Under the pieces are notes generated by a model. The model did not search any database. It had not been told where the DNA came from and worked only from the letters and a program-made list of their open reading frames with translations. Below, piece by piece: positions 7,712 through 17,001 of a stretch of 64,000 bases of DNA. The stretch covers positions 1 through 64,000 of the forward strand of contig JAGBEG010000011.1 of NCBI GenBank assembly GCA_017937095.1, given 5' to 3'. The stretch comes from Roseburia sp. (GTDB lineage: Bacteria > Bacillota > Clostridia > Lachnospirales > Lachnospiraceae). Position 1 is the first letter of the stretch; each line of letters begins with the position of its first letter. Position numbers and translations under genes: made by a program.

Positions 7712-8893
7712 ATGGACGTTATTTTATCTTATCTGGACAATATGTTTTTATCAATGCCAAAGACACCGGAGGTGCAGCGGGCGAAGGAAGAGCTTTTATC
7801 CATGATGGAGGATAAGTACAATGAACTGATTGCGGAGGGCAAGAAGGAGAATGAGGCGATTGGAATTGTCATTTCCGAGTTCGGTGATATCAGTGAGCTG
7901 ATGGAAGAGCTTGGGTGCAAAAATGCGGGGAGCGGGAACACCGCATATGGAGCCGGGGCACAAACAGCCGCGGATGGAGCCGGGGCAGGAGAATCCGCAT
8001 ATGGAGCAGAAACAGCCGCAGACAGAGCCGGGGCACAGACAGCCGCAGACAGATCCGGGGCAGGAGAATCCGCATATGGAGCAGAAACAGCCGCAGATGG
8101 AGCGGGAAGGGCAGCGGTGAAGGAAAAGCCGGTACATGCTATGAGCCGTGCAGAGGCAGAGGAATATATGGAGACGGCAAAAAAGAGCGGGAAGTGGAAT
8201 GCAGCCGGTACCGTGCTCTGCATCTTATGTGCGATACCGCTGCTTATATGCGGCGCACTTGAGGATTCTGTAAATGGCTACAGCGCGTGGATGTACAGTG
8301 AAACAGTAATCGTATTGTTCGGTGTTGCACCGTTGTTCGTGCTGATTGGAATCGCGATTGCGTGCTTTATTCACAGCGGTACCATGATGCATCGGTTTGG
8401 ATATGTAGGCAGCGAACAGATACAGCTTGACGCTTCCTATGAAAAAGAGCTTTGCGAGCGTGCTGATGAGGAGAGAAAAAGAGGAGAAAAAATGCGGATC
8501 ATCAGTGTATTTCTGTTTGCGCTGTGTCTGATTCCTCTTTTCTTCGCAGATGCAATATCAGACGACGATATTGTGGGTGTGTTGGGACTTTGCCTCACAC
8601 TGATTTTTGTGGCGGCAGGCGTGGCGCTTGGTATTATCCGAAGAAACCGAAGAAACTGTATGGGTGTGCTGCTCGGTGAAGAGACGGATGAGGAAGAGAA
8701 TGAAAAAGAGCGCGGACCTGTCGGGATTGTGCTGGATGCAATTTTAAGCGGGTACTGGTATATCATAACAGCGGTGTATCTGGGCTGGAGTTTTATCACA
8801 AGAGACTGGGGCTTTACGTGGATCGTGTGGGTGATCGCATGGCCGCTCTATGCAGCAATCAGCGCGGTTGGAAATGCAATCGACAGAGACTAG
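7712..8893 (+). CDS. PadR-associated membrane protein with Ala/Gly-rich repeat linker
   Basis: 393 residues from the ATG at 7712, with AAAGGAGAGG before it. Residues about 1-70 are a helical cytoplasmic domain (LSYLDNMFLSMP...EELLSMMEDKYNELIAEG), a type found next to PadR regulators. Residues about 75-135 are a low-complexity Ala/Gly/Glu linker built from DNA repeats. Two hydrophobic pairs near 165-220 and 250-305 and a last pair near 345-390 give about six membrane segments. Function is unknown; the usual suggestion is membrane-stress sensing with PadR. Confidence 0.75.
   Translation: MDVILSYLDNMFLSMPKTPEVQRAKEELLSMMEDKYNELIAEGKKENEAIGIVISEFGDISELMEELGCKNAGSGNTAYGAGAQTAADGAGAGESAYGAETAADRAGAQTAADRSGAGESAYGAETAADGAGRAAVKEKPVHAMSRAEAEEYMETAKKSGKWNAAGTVLCILCAIPLLICGALEDSVNGYSAWMYSETVIVLFGVAPLFVLIGIAIACFIHSGTMMHRFGYVGSEQIQLDASYEKELCERADEERKRGEKMRIISVFLFALCLIPLFFADAISDDDIVGVLGLCLTLIFVAAGVALGIIRRNRRNCMGVLLGEETDEEENEKERGPVGIVLDAILSGYWYIITAVYLGWSFITRDWGFTWIVWVIAWPLYAAISAVGNAIDRD
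7938..8105 (+). repeat. Minisatellite in linker of PadR-associated protein
   Basis: A 44-bp block at 7980-8023 recurs at 8055-8098 with one mismatch, separated by shorter variants of the same GCCGGGGCA/CAGCCGCAGA words. The period keeps the reading frame and encodes AGAGESAYGAETAAD-like peptide. Confidence 0.8.
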
Positions 8894-9016
8894 GGTCACA
8901 CTGCGGCAGGACAGGGAAGAAATATGATTTTCTTATGAATTAAGAAAAACTTATAAGGCAGAATGAACGATTATCGGTTATAATAGGATAGAAAAAGTAA
9001 TTTGGAGGACTATAGA

Positions 9017-9520
9017 ATGAAAAACAGGACGAGTATCCCGGGATATCTGATAATGGGAATAAGCTGTCTGATATTGACGATAGGAATGAGTACACTTACG
9101 GCCTGCGGGGAACGCGATACAACAGGAAATGCCAGTATTGCGCAGATAGAACCGGGCGATACGGAAAGCAGCGCGGCATATACGATGAAGGTGGAGAGTG
9201 TCGAGCCGGGCGGCGTTACACTTACGATTGTAAATAATACGGACGAAGAGATTTTGTATGGAACAGATTTCTGGCTGAAGCAATACAGCAATAACGATTG
9301 GGTAGATGTGAAGACGATCATCACAAGCTACCGTTTCAACAAGGGATTCTATTCGATTCCCGCGTACAGCAGCGCGACGGTTGATCTCAACTGGGAATGG
9401 CTGTACAGTACGCTTTCCGATGGGGAATATATGATTTCAAAGACGGTTCTTGAGCCGGAGGATGAAGCAAATTACGATCAGGTGACGCTGTATGCGGATT
9501 TCGTGCTTGATACAGAGTAA
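9017..9520 (+). CDS. Predicted lipoprotein with Ig-like domain
   Basis: 167 residues from the ATG at 9017, preceded by TTGGAGG. A hydrophobic signal ends in the lipobox LTAC, so it should be anchored outside the membrane. The remaining about 130 residues read as an all-beta domain (VTLTIVNNTDEEILYG, then NWEW and GEYMISK strands) resembling the small Ig-like domains found in Clostridia surface lipoproteins. It stands alone; the function is unknown. Confidence 0.75.
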   Translation: MKNRTSIPGYLIMGISCLILTIGMSTLTACGERDTTGNASIAQIEPGDTESSAAYTMKVESVEPGGVTLTIVNNTDEEILYGTDFWLKQYSNNDWVDVKTIITSYRFNKGFYSIPAYSSATVDLNWEWLYSTLSDGEYMISKTVLEPEDEANYDQVTLYADFVLDTE

Positions 9521-9576
9521 GAAAATACAGGGATAATGTCAGGCTCGTCAGAGATAGCCGGCACAACGATCAGGAG

Positions 9577-9628
9577 AGTGCTGTTGCATTAACACAGGGA
9601 TGAAAAAGGTGTTAGTGCGACAGCACTT
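9577..9628. terminator. Long stem-loop, probable terminator
   Basis: AGTGCTGT-TGCA-TTAACAC pairs with GTGTTAG-TGCG-ACAGCACT around a central loop. The T-run is short (TTTGC), so termination is likely but not certain. It separates the lipoprotein gene from the convergent DUF2935 gene. Confidence 0.5.
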
Positions 9629-9675
9629 TGCTATTTGCAGAAAACAGATAACAGCATGGCAACACTGTCAGATCT

Positions 9676-10638
9676 TCATATTTTGCAGTTCAACAGACGG
9701 ATGTAGTGATTCGCTTCACGCAGCACATGGTCGGCGAGCAGCGGCAGAATGATGGAGTCGATCTTAAGCTTTAGGATGCCCTCTGTTCCTGCGGTCTTGA
9801 ACTGCTGATATTTTAAGGTCTCCTCAAGTGATTTTTGGCGGAGAACGTCACAATCGTGTGTGACGGCATCTACAGCATTGCGGTCTCTCGGATTGCATTC
9901 CGCTGCGATGGCATCCTGTTCGCGCGCCGCTTTTAAAAGTTCACAGTAAGTATCTCCAAAATTGTCAGCGGTGTCGATCAGCTCCTCCTCGCAGGGGTCT
10001 AAGAGTCCGCGGATGAACCATGCGTGCTCCATCATGATCTGATTCCAGAACATTTCCGTCTCGCAGAGCTGCCGCATCGAGAAACGGCGTCCGCGCATAC
10101 ATTCCATGACAGTCTCGCGGTAGAGGCGCGCCTCTCTTAAGATATGCTGGATGAGCAGAGGGTAGTTCGAGGTGAACAGGTTGCCGTTTCCGACTTCTCT
10201 TAGGATGGCTTCCTTAAAATTGATAAGACCATTTAAAAGGCGGAGAGAGCGGCGGTTCAGCTCGTGTATCTGATTTAAAAAAACTTTATCACGGAAATTT
10301 GACAGGCTCGCGTCGTCGCCGCAGCGAAGGGCAAGCTCTAATTCGGAGATGCGGCTGTCGATGGCGATTCCGGTCAGGGCTTCGGTTCTCCGCTCTGCGG
10401 GGATGGTAAACTCTGTCACAAGCTCGCCGGAGCGTATCACGGAATCACTGACTCTGCCGTCGCTGATTTTAACGACGTCACACAGCAGCGCTTCGAACTG
10501 CGCACGGAAGAAATCCGCCTGTTTGATCCAGGTCTCTTCTTTACAAGGAAATCCCGCCATAAGGAAGAGGGCGTGCTCGCGCATGATGCGGGCAAAGAAC
10601 AAATGAGTCTCTATGGAAGAAATAGCATAATTGGACAT
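9676..10638 (-). CDS. DUF2935 family protein
   Basis: 320 residues from the ATG at 10638. Two related helical halves can be seen: ETHLFFARIMREHALFLMAG near the N-terminus and CETEMFWNQIMMEHAWFIRG in the middle, each with the E...F...MxEHAxFxxG pattern of DUF2935. The paired Glu/His residues suggest a ferritin-like metal site, but no activity is established for the family. No partner gene is evident. Confidence 0.82.
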   Translation of the reverse strand: MSNYAISSIETHLFFARIMREHALFLMAGFPCKEETWIKQADFFRAQFEALLCDVVKISDGRVSDSVIRSGELVTEFTIPAERRTEALTGIAIDSRISELELALRCGDDASLSNFRDKVFLNQIHELNRRSLRLLNGLINFKEAILREVGNGNLFTSNYPLLIQHILREARLYRETVMECMRGRRFSMRQLCETEMFWNQIMMEHAWFIRGLLDPCEEELIDTADNFGDTYCELLKAAREQDAIAAECNPRDRNAVDAVTHDCDVLRQKSLEETLKYQQFKTAGTEGILKLKIDSIILPLLADHVLREANHYIRLLNCKI

Positions 10639-10799
10639 AGGTTGACATACCTTTATAGTTTCGGATTCTGTATAATATATGCGGCACAAAGGCAGGAGTG
10701 CGGCTTTCTTTGGGATTTATGGGGAAAAGTAGAAAAAATTTGCATTTATGTGCAACAAACAGCATTTTATTTGCGTCTTATAAGAAAAGGAGGCGTGTT

Positions 10800-11318
10800 A
10801 TGGAAGATTATTTGCAGTTGGTCCGGGCGGCGAAGCAGGGAGATACGGAAGCATTCGCGGCGCTTTATGGAGAGATATACGAGAATATGTACCGATTTGC
10901 GCTTTATACGCTCCGCAATACCGCAGACGCAGAGGATGTGGTGAGTGACGCGGTGATGGATGCGTTTGCATCGCTGCATACGCTGCGCAGTGAAGAAGCA
11001 TTTAAGAGCTGGTGCTTTAAGATTCTTGCGAATAAATGCAGGGACAAGCTAAAAGAATCTTACCGCGTTACAGTGCAGGAAGCGGAAGAAATTGCAGAGA
11101 TTCAGACAGAGCGCCCCAAAAGCGGTCTGGAGGAGGCAGCAATTGTGCGGGGGTTGTTTTTTGAACTGCCTGCTGATGAGCGGCTTATCATCGGAATGCA
11201 TCTGTTCTGCGGTTATAAGAGCAGAGAGATCGCAGAGATTCTGCATATGAACGAAAATACCGTGCGCTCTAAGGAGAGCCGGGGGCTGAAGAAGATGGCG
11301 GGAAAGCTGAAAGCCTGA
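10800..11318 (+). CDS. ECF-type RNA polymerase sigma factor (first)
   Basis: 172 residues from the ATG at 10800 after AAGGAGGCGTG; an upstream ATG in frame has no ribosome site. Region 2 (MYRFALYTLRNTADAEDVVSDAVMDAF) and region 4 (RLIIGMHLFCGYKSREIAEILHMNENTVRS) are clear, and there is no region 3. It lies 139 bases upstream of a large membrane beta-propeller protein whose N-terminus resembles an anti-sigma domain, so the two likely form one regulatory unit. Confidence 0.9.
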   Translation: MEDYLQLVRAAKQGDTEAFAALYGEIYENMYRFALYTLRNTADAEDVVSDAVMDAFASLHTLRSEEAFKSWCFKILANKCRDKLKESYRVTVQEAEEIAEIQTERPKSGLEEAAIVRGLFFELPADERLIIGMHLFCGYKSREIAEILHMNENTVRSKESRGLKKMAGKLKA

Positions 11319-11457
11319 GATATTTGGAAATCGCATTGTCTGAGGCAGGAAGAGGTCGTGAGGTCAGGCAGGAAAAGATTTGGGAGTTTGAGCAGGAAAA
11401 GATTTGGAAATCTGAGCGGGGAAAACTGCGGCTTATATATAGAAATGGAGGAATAGC

Positions 11458-13716
11458 ATGACAGAGCAGGAATTGTTGGAGAAAATTAAAGCGTCGGCGG
11501 ATGAGATAGACATTCCGGAAGGAATCAGACCGGAGAAGATGAAGAGCAAGCTTGACAGGAGGAAGAAGAGAGCGCCGGGCAGGCGAATTGCGGCGGCGGC
11601 AGCAGTGGCGGTGCTGCTTGCGGGACTTGGCGGCGGCGCTGTGCTTTCCCATGTGAGAGAGGATGTCCCGATGGTGGCACAGGATGACGAGGCATCGGGT
11701 GGCGCCGACCAAGAGATGGCGGAAGCAGGAGCCGGGGGAGCAGGCAGCGCGGCAACTGCAGAGCCGAAAAAGGATGCGGGCGCGCTGTATGTGGTAGCAG
11801 ATAATTACGGTGACGTCTATGATTTGCTGAATATGCGTTATCAGGAAACCGGAGTTCCGGCGATATACGATACTGCGGACAATGCAGCAATTACCAGCGG
11901 TGCGGCAGCGGATGAGGATGCGGTTACCGATATCGTCGAAGCAGACAGCGCGGCAGCAGACTATGATATGGGTGCCGGTGCAGTTTTGGAGAGCGCGGTG
12001 GATGCAGCAGGCACTGATGCGGTACAGGAATTGCAGGCACAGAGCAAACAGCGTGGGGAATCGCACAGCAGCAGTGATAAAGGGGAGGAAGACGGTTATT
12101 CCAGAACGAACGTGCAGACGGCGGGCGTTGACGAGAGCGATATTGTAAAGACGGATGGTTCTTATATCTATATGGTTTGTGATGACGCTGTCAAAATTAT
12201 AGATGTGCGGGGAGAGGCGATGAAGATAGCCGGGGAAGTTTCGATTTCCATGGACAGCGCGACGGATCGGGTTCTGGAAATGTATGTGGATGGCGATATG
12301 CTGAATCTGATCGTGCAGAAGGAGAAGACGGATTTGGAGGAGAAGGACGCGAAGAAGCGGGCATATTATGTCGAGACGCATGTGGAGACGGAGCTTCTCA
12401 CCTATGATATCACGAATCGGAGAAAGCCTGTGTTATCGGGCAGTATTACACAGGACGGCTATTATAAGACCTCGCGCAAGATGGGGAATATCGTGTATCT
12501 GTTTACGCAGGAATGGATGAATCTGCCGGATCTTACCAGAGAGGAGGCAGTCATCGGAAAGGATGCGGGCGGTTGGATTCCGCTCGTGAACGGAGAAGCT
12601 ATCGCGGCGGACTGCATCTATGTGCCGGAGTGCGGGGAGAGCGGACTGATCATTTCTTCCACCGATATTAAGAATCCGGGTGAGATTGTGGACAACACCA
12701 TGATTATGAATGACTATGTTGATATCTATGTGAGCAGTGAGGCGCTTTATCTCTATGGAACGGATTATTCCGAAAGCGGCGTAAAGACGCAGATTGCAAA
12801 GTTTTCTTTAAAGGACGGAGTAATTCAGGCGGTCGGGGCGACGCAGGCGGCGGGAGAGGTAAGAGATACCTTTGCGATAAATGAGTACGATGGAACGCTT
12901 CGCCTTTTGACAACGGACTGGAGCAGAGGCGAAAATGAAAACCAGCTCTATGTGTTTGACGGGGATTTAAAGCCGGTGGGAGAGCTTACCGGTATCGCAG
13001 AGGGAGAGCAGATTTATGCGGCGAGATATTTCGGGGATACCGCCTACTTTGTGACTTACCGGAATACCGATCCGCTGTTTGCCGTGGATTTGTCTGATGC
13101 GAAGCATCCGAAAATTTTATCGGAGCTTAAGATTACGGGATTTTCCGAATATCTGCATTTCTGGGGGGAGGATAAGCTTGTTGGCATCGGGTATGAGACA
13201 AATCCGGACAACGGCGCCCAGGAGGGTGTCAAGCTCACGATGTTCGATATTTCTGATCCGGCGGAACTGAAAACGCTTGGCACGTGCGTAATTGACAATC
13301 TTGATTACAGCCCGGCGCTTTATGATTATAAGTGTGTGCTCGCGGACGCCGGGGAAAATCTGCTTGGCTTTGCCGGGCAATCTTATGATTACAGCGGAAG
13401 CGGCGAATGGCAGGAAGATGATAGCTATTTTCTTTTTGCGTGGGAAGATGGCGATTTTAAGAATCTGCTGACGGAGAAGATTGGTGTGGATGAGAATAAA
13501 ACGCCAAATGTAAATGAGGGCGATCTGACATCGAATGCGGAGGATCTGACGGTAGAGAATGCAGTCGCAGACGTCCTGTATGCAGGAGAGGATATTGCAG
13601 ATTACAGGGGACTTTACGTTGGAGAGCGGTTTTATCTGGCAGGACCGGATTGTGTCATATCCTATGACAGGGAAATGGAGTACCGGATGATTCAGAAGCT
13701 AAAACTGCAGCAGTGA
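11458..13716 (+). CDS. Membrane-anchored beta-propeller protein, putative sigma partner
   Basis: 752 residues. A short cytoplasmic N-terminus (LLEKIKASADEIDIPEGI...) precedes one membrane helix near residues 42-65, then an Ala/Gly/Asp-rich linker (about 75-210). From about 215 (TNVQTAGVDESDIVKTDG) runs an extracytoplasmic beta-propeller of the Beta_propel family. The N-terminal segment resembles those of anti-sigma proteins, and the gene follows an ECF sigma factor, so it may hold the sigma factor and sense an envelope signal through the propeller. ATG follows TGGAGGAATAGC. Just upstream (11360-11425) are imperfect 24-27-bp repeats of GCAGGAAAAGATTTGG. Confidence 0.8.
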   Translation: MTEQELLEKIKASADEIDIPEGIRPEKMKSKLDRRKKRAPGRRIAAAAAVAVLLAGLGGGAVLSHVREDVPMVAQDDEASGGADQEMAEAGAGGAGSAATAEPKKDAGALYVVADNYGDVYDLLNMRYQETGVPAIYDTADNAAITSGAAADEDAVTDIVEADSAAADYDMGAGAVLESAVDAAGTDAVQELQAQSKQRGESHSSSDKGEEDGYSRTNVQTAGVDESDIVKTDGSYIYMVCDDAVKIIDVRGEAMKIAGEVSISMDSATDRVLEMYVDGDMLNLIVQKEKTDLEEKDAKKRAYYVETHVETELLTYDITNRRKPVLSGSITQDGYYKTSRKMGNIVYLFTQEWMNLPDLTREEAVIGKDAGGWIPLVNGEAIAADCIYVPECGESGLIISSTDIKNPGEIVDNTMIMNDYVDIYVSSEALYLYGTDYSESGVKTQIAKFSLKDGVIQAVGATQAAGEVRDTFAINEYDGTLRLLTTDWSRGENENQLYVFDGDLKPVGELTGIAEGEQIYAARYFGDTAYFVTYRNTDPLFAVDLSDAKHPKILSELKITGFSEYLHFWGEDKLVGIGYETNPDNGAQEGVKLTMFDISDPAELKTLGTCVIDNLDYSPALYDYKCVLADAGENLLGFAGQSYDYSGSGEWQEDDSYFLFAWEDGDFKNLLTEKIGVDENKTPNVNEGDLTSNAEDLTVENAVADVLYAGEDIADYRGLYVGERFYLAGPDCVISYDREMEYRMIQKLKLQQ

Positions 13717-13849
13717 GAATATGATAGCAGGATTTTTCACGGTCAAAAACAGTTTTTTCAAAAAATGAACCGGAAGTGGGATCAGGACAATATATCAGTA
13801 AAGGGCAGAAAAAACAGGCTGCCGGAGAACCGTACAGGAGGAAACCGTT

Positions 13850-14377
13850 GTGACACGTCATGAATTTGCAGAATTAATCGAAGAAGAGGGAGGAAATATC
13901 TATGCCTTCTGTTATCATTTGACGGGAAACAGGGAGGATGCGGAGGAATTATATCAGGAGACGATGCTAAAGGCGATGGAGCGCTGCGGGAAGATCGAGC
14001 GCATGGGAAATCCGAAGAGCTATCTGCTTGGCATCGCCGTGGGAAACTGGAAGAATCAGAAGAAAAAATATGCGCGCAGGCAGAGAATCGCACCGAAGGA
14101 GCATATGGAGGAAGACTGGTCCTTCCCTGGAGCGGCAGAGGAGCCGTCACCGGAGGAAGCCTGCATATCCGCGGAGCTGATAGAGCTTGTCAGAATGGAA
14201 ACAGCGTCATTAAAAGAAAAATACCGGATTCCCGTATATCTGTATTATTCGCAGGAGTTGAGCATTGAGGAAATTGCGAAAACGCTGCACATTCCAAGCG
14301 GTACGGTAAAGAGCAGACTGTATGCGGCCAGAACCGCGATTGCAAAGAAATTGGAGGAACATGGCTATGAGAGATAA
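13850..14377 (+). CDS. ECF-type RNA polymerase sigma factor (second)
   Basis: 175 residues from a GTG with AGGAGG 8 bases upstream. Region 2 reads NIYAFCYHLTGNREDAEELY and region 4 IPVYLYYSQELSIEEIAKTL followed by a typical SGTVKSRL recognition helix. The next gene overlaps its 3' end by 11 bases, a translational coupling common for sigma/anti-sigma pairs. Confidence 0.92.
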   Translation: MTRHEFAELIEEEGGNIYAFCYHLTGNREDAEELYQETMLKAMERCGKIERMGNPKSYLLGIAVGNWKNQKKKYARRQRIAPKEHMEEDWSFPGAAEEPSPEEACISAELIELVRMETASLKEKYRIPVYLYYSQELSIEEIAKTLHIPSGTVKSRLYAARTAIAKKLEEHGYER

Positions 14378-15569
14378 CAGAAAATCAGACGACAGGCTGG
14401 AGGAGCTTATGAAGGCAGCCCTCACTTCAAAGATGGAGCCGGATGAGGAAGTAAACCGGCGAATCCTCCGTAATTGGAAGGAGAATCCTGCTATGGGAAA
14501 ACAGAGAAGAAAAACATTACAGATTGCAGCGGCAGCAGTTGCCTGCGTGATGCTTACGGGCGTGACCGTCGGTGCGACAGTCCGGTATATGAATGCGGCG
14601 GAGGCAGCCGATGCGATGGGAAATGAAGAAATTGCGGATGCGTTCCGCGGGGAGAATGCGGTTTCTATCGGCGAGGTACAGGAATGGGGAGATTACCGTG
14701 TGACGCTGCTTGGCATCACGACCGGGGAAAAGCTTGTACAGGCTGATTTATCAGAGGAGGATCTTACGTTAAGCAGCACATATGCGGCGGTCGCAATCGA
14801 ACGGCTGGATCAGACGCCGATGCCGTCTACAGGCGATGACGCGTATGGGGAGCAGAATTTCTTTATATCGCCGCTGATAGAAGGGCTTGCACCGTGGCAG
14901 TACAATATTGCTTCCATGGACGGGGGCTATTCTGACAAGGTGGAAAACGGTATTTTGTACCGCATCATCGAGTGTGATGATGTGATGATGTTTGCAGACC
15001 GCACGCTCTACCTGTGCGTTTCCGATACTGCTTTTTATGACACAAATGCCTATAACTACGATGATTCTACAGGCGCAATTTCAAGAAATGAAACTTACGA
15101 CGGTATGAATCTGCTGTTTACGCTTCCCATCGATCCGTCCAAAGCGGATGAGGCGGCAGCGGAGGCGTATCTAAAGGCACTGGAAGAAAGCCAGAATGCA
15201 GATAGTGAGGAAGATGCTGGAGAAATCAGCGCGCTTAACGATACGGCGGAGGAGCAGAGCAGTGAGATTCTGGAGCTGCTTCGACAGGGAAATAAGGAAG
15301 AAGCCACAAAGGATGCAGAGCTGCTTAATACGGAGACGCTCACGCTCAAGGACGATCACTATGAGTATTCCTATGCGACAGCGGATGAGGGGATAGAGAG
15401 TGCCGGGGTATATTATTTTTACCCGGACAATTTCATCAACGGGCTTGATGCTGCGGTTGACTACAATTTTGACGACGAGGGAGAGGTAAAGTCGCTTACG
15501 ATCATGATTGTACAGGATAACGGCGATAATACGGCAACGCTTGAGGTATGGAAAAAGGCGGTTTCATAA
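14367..15569 (+). CDS. Putative anti-sigma factor, single-pass membrane protein
   Basis: 400 residues from the ATG at 14367 (GGAGG 9 bases upstream; another ATG at 14361 is too close to it). A cytoplasmic segment of about 45 residues (RLEELMKAALTSKMEPDEEVNRRIL) precedes one membrane helix near 52-72, and the remaining about 330 residues are extracytoplasmic. A charged helical stretch with ESQNADSEEDAGE lies near 270-310. Overlap with the sigma gene and this topology suggest an anti-sigma factor; the outer domain is not one I recognise with confidence. Confidence 0.72.
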   Translation: MRDNRKSDDRLEELMKAALTSKMEPDEEVNRRILRNWKENPAMGKQRRKTLQIAAAAVACVMLTGVTVGATVRYMNAAEAADAMGNEEIADAFRGENAVSIGEVQEWGDYRVTLLGITTGEKLVQADLSEEDLTLSSTYAAVAIERLDQTPMPSTGDDAYGEQNFFISPLIEGLAPWQYNIASMDGGYSDKVENGILYRIIECDDVMMFADRTLYLCVSDTAFYDTNAYNYDDSTGAISRNETYDGMNLLFTLPIDPSKADEAAAEAYLKALEESQNADSEEDAGEISALNDTAEEQSSEILELLRQGNKEEATKDAELLNTETLTLKDDHYEYSYATADEGIESAGVYYFYPDNFINGLDAAVDYNFDDEGEVKSLTIMIVQDNGDNTATLEVWKKAVS

Positions 15570-15577
15570 AGTAATGC

Positions 15578-15606
15578 TTGACGGGGCGGAGTCGTTTTGT
15601 TAAAAT
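15578..15606 (+). promoter_or_regulatory. Probable promoter of tRNA-Cys copy 2
   Basis: TTGACG (15578-15583), 17 bp, TAAAAT (15601-15606) directly after the anti-sigma stop. It would give a precursor with about 100 nt of 5' leader before the tRNA. The rest of 15607-15717 holds no gene that I can see. Confidence 0.5.
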
Positions 15607-15717
15607 CTTCGTGTAGCGCATCTGGCGAAAGAAATCCACAGATGTGCACATGCTTTGCAAAAAGGAGTCACAGAAACAGGATTCCCACATATAATGTAGC
15701 AGAGCAGGAGATAACAG

Positions 15718-15788
15718 GGCGACTTAGCCAAGTGGTAAGGCGTGGGACTGCAACTCCCTGATCGTCGGTTCAAATCCGTCAGTCGCCT
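15718..15788 (+). tRNA. tRNA-Cys (GCA), copy 2
   Basis: Identical over all 71 bases to the copy at 651-721, with anticodon GCA and discriminator T. The flanks differ completely, so this is an independent gene copy and not an rRNA-linked one. Confidence 0.96.
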
Positions 15789-15793
15789 TAACA

Positions 15794-15829
15794 AAGAGCT
15801 GTGTACGAGATTCGTGCGCAGCTCTTTTT
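15794..15829 (+). terminator. Terminator of tRNA-Cys copy 2
   Basis: Stem AAGAGCTGTGTACGA with TTCGTGCGCAGCTCTT, one mismatch, followed by TTT. It lies 5 bases after the mature tRNA end. Confidence 0.8.
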
Positions 15830-15909
15830 CTGTTGTTCTTCTTGAAATAAGAGAATAAAATGATTATGATGTATATAGGAAAAAGGTTCCAATCATCGGT
15901 GGAGAGGCT

Positions 15910-16995
15910 ATGTTTCGAAAAATAAGCGATTTGATTTTTCAGGATGTAAAAAATGAAAACGAGACTAAGAAAGTTGCGGTAACTCTTCGAGTCAGCGCAT
16001 TGATACTCTGTATATACTTTTTATCCCTGTTTGCGGCGTTTTGTATTATCGGCGACGTGAAATCGGCGATCATGTGTATTTTCTGCTGTGTTTCTTATGG
16101 ATTATCATTTTACACGACGTATCTGAACCGCACAAAATTTGCTTCGACGTTCTCGCAAATGCTCATGGTGCTCTGGATCATGGTGTTTATCTGGGAGTTC
16201 GGATGGGATTGCGGCGTACAGCATTTTGTGTTCGTGCTTCTTGTGCTGAATTTTACCGTGAGCACCAATGCGATGCAGTATAAGATTCTTGCGGCGGTGC
16301 TTGCCTGCGCATACCGTATTTTGTTATATGCTTATACGAGCAGGTATGAGCCGTTTACGATCCTTTCGCACGGCGCCAGTGTGATGTTTCAGATTATCAA
16401 CACAGTGTTCATATTTGCAGAGCTGACATCGATTCTGATTATTTTTACAAAGGATTCCCAGGAAATGGAGCAGAAGCTCATTAAGTACAATGAGAAGCTG
16501 GAGAGACTGGCATCTTTAGATCCGCTCACAGGATTGTACAATCGGAGACGGATGCGCCAATATCTGGATCAGGTGGAAGCGGAATATTCTCCGAATGGAA
16601 TGAAGTTTCTCTCACTGGCGCTTGGAGATATTGATTTCTTCAAGAAGGTCAATGATTCATACGGGCATGAGACAGGCGATCAGGTGCTAAAGAGCGTTGC
16701 GAAGCTTTTCATGAAAGCCATAGACGGCAAGGGGGAGGTCTGCCGGTGGGGCGGGGAGGAATTTCTGATTGCATTCTATGATATGAATGGGGATGAGGCG
16801 CTTGTGCTGCTTACCGAGATTCTTGAGCAGATTCGTTCGATGGAGGTCGTACACGATGGGAAGAGCATCCACATTACCATGACATTCGGGCTTGTCGAGT
16901 ACCATAAGGCAAGCGGTGTGGAAGGTTCGATTCAGGAGGCGGACAAGAAGCTGTACCGGGGAAAGGAATCAGGACGAAACCAGATTGTGTATTAG
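15910..16995 (+). CDS. Membrane diguanylate cyclase (GGDEF)
   Basis: 361 residues. About six membrane helices fill residues 25-185, followed by a short linker helix and a GGDEF domain: DPLTGLYNRR (about 203), GDIDFFKKVNDSYGH and CRWGGEEF. The active-site GGEEF is intact, so it should make c-di-GMP from two GTP. I see no RxxD inhibitory site just upstream of it. The membrane part has no recognised ligand domain. It opposes the EAL protein at 2164 in function. Confidence 0.9.
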   Translation: MFRKISDLIFQDVKNENETKKVAVTLRVSALILCIYFLSLFAAFCIIGDVKSAIMCIFCCVSYGLSFYTTYLNRTKFASTFSQMLMVLWIMVFIWEFGWDCGVQHFVFVLLVLNFTVSTNAMQYKILAAVLACAYRILLYAYTSRYEPFTILSHGASVMFQIINTVFIFAELTSILIIFTKDSQEMEQKLIKYNEKLERLASLDPLTGLYNRRRMRQYLDQVEAEYSPNGMKFLSLALGDIDFFKKVNDSYGHETGDQVLKSVAKLFMKAIDGKGEVCRWGGEEFLIAFYDMNGDEALVLLTEILEQIRSMEVVHDGKSIHITMTFGLVEYHKASGVEGSIQEADKKLYRGKESGRNQIVY

Positions 16996-17001
16996 AGATG
17001 A

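Noticed and set aside
7735-8223. Minus-strand and alternate-frame open frames through the Ala/Gly repeat
   Set aside because: They are produced by the GC-rich repeat composition and have no ribosome sites; the plus-strand gene has one.
11269-12381. Large minus-strand open frame opposite the beta-propeller gene
   Set aside because: Shadow of a high-GC third-position gene; no ribosome site and an unlikely Cys/His/Arg-rich protein.
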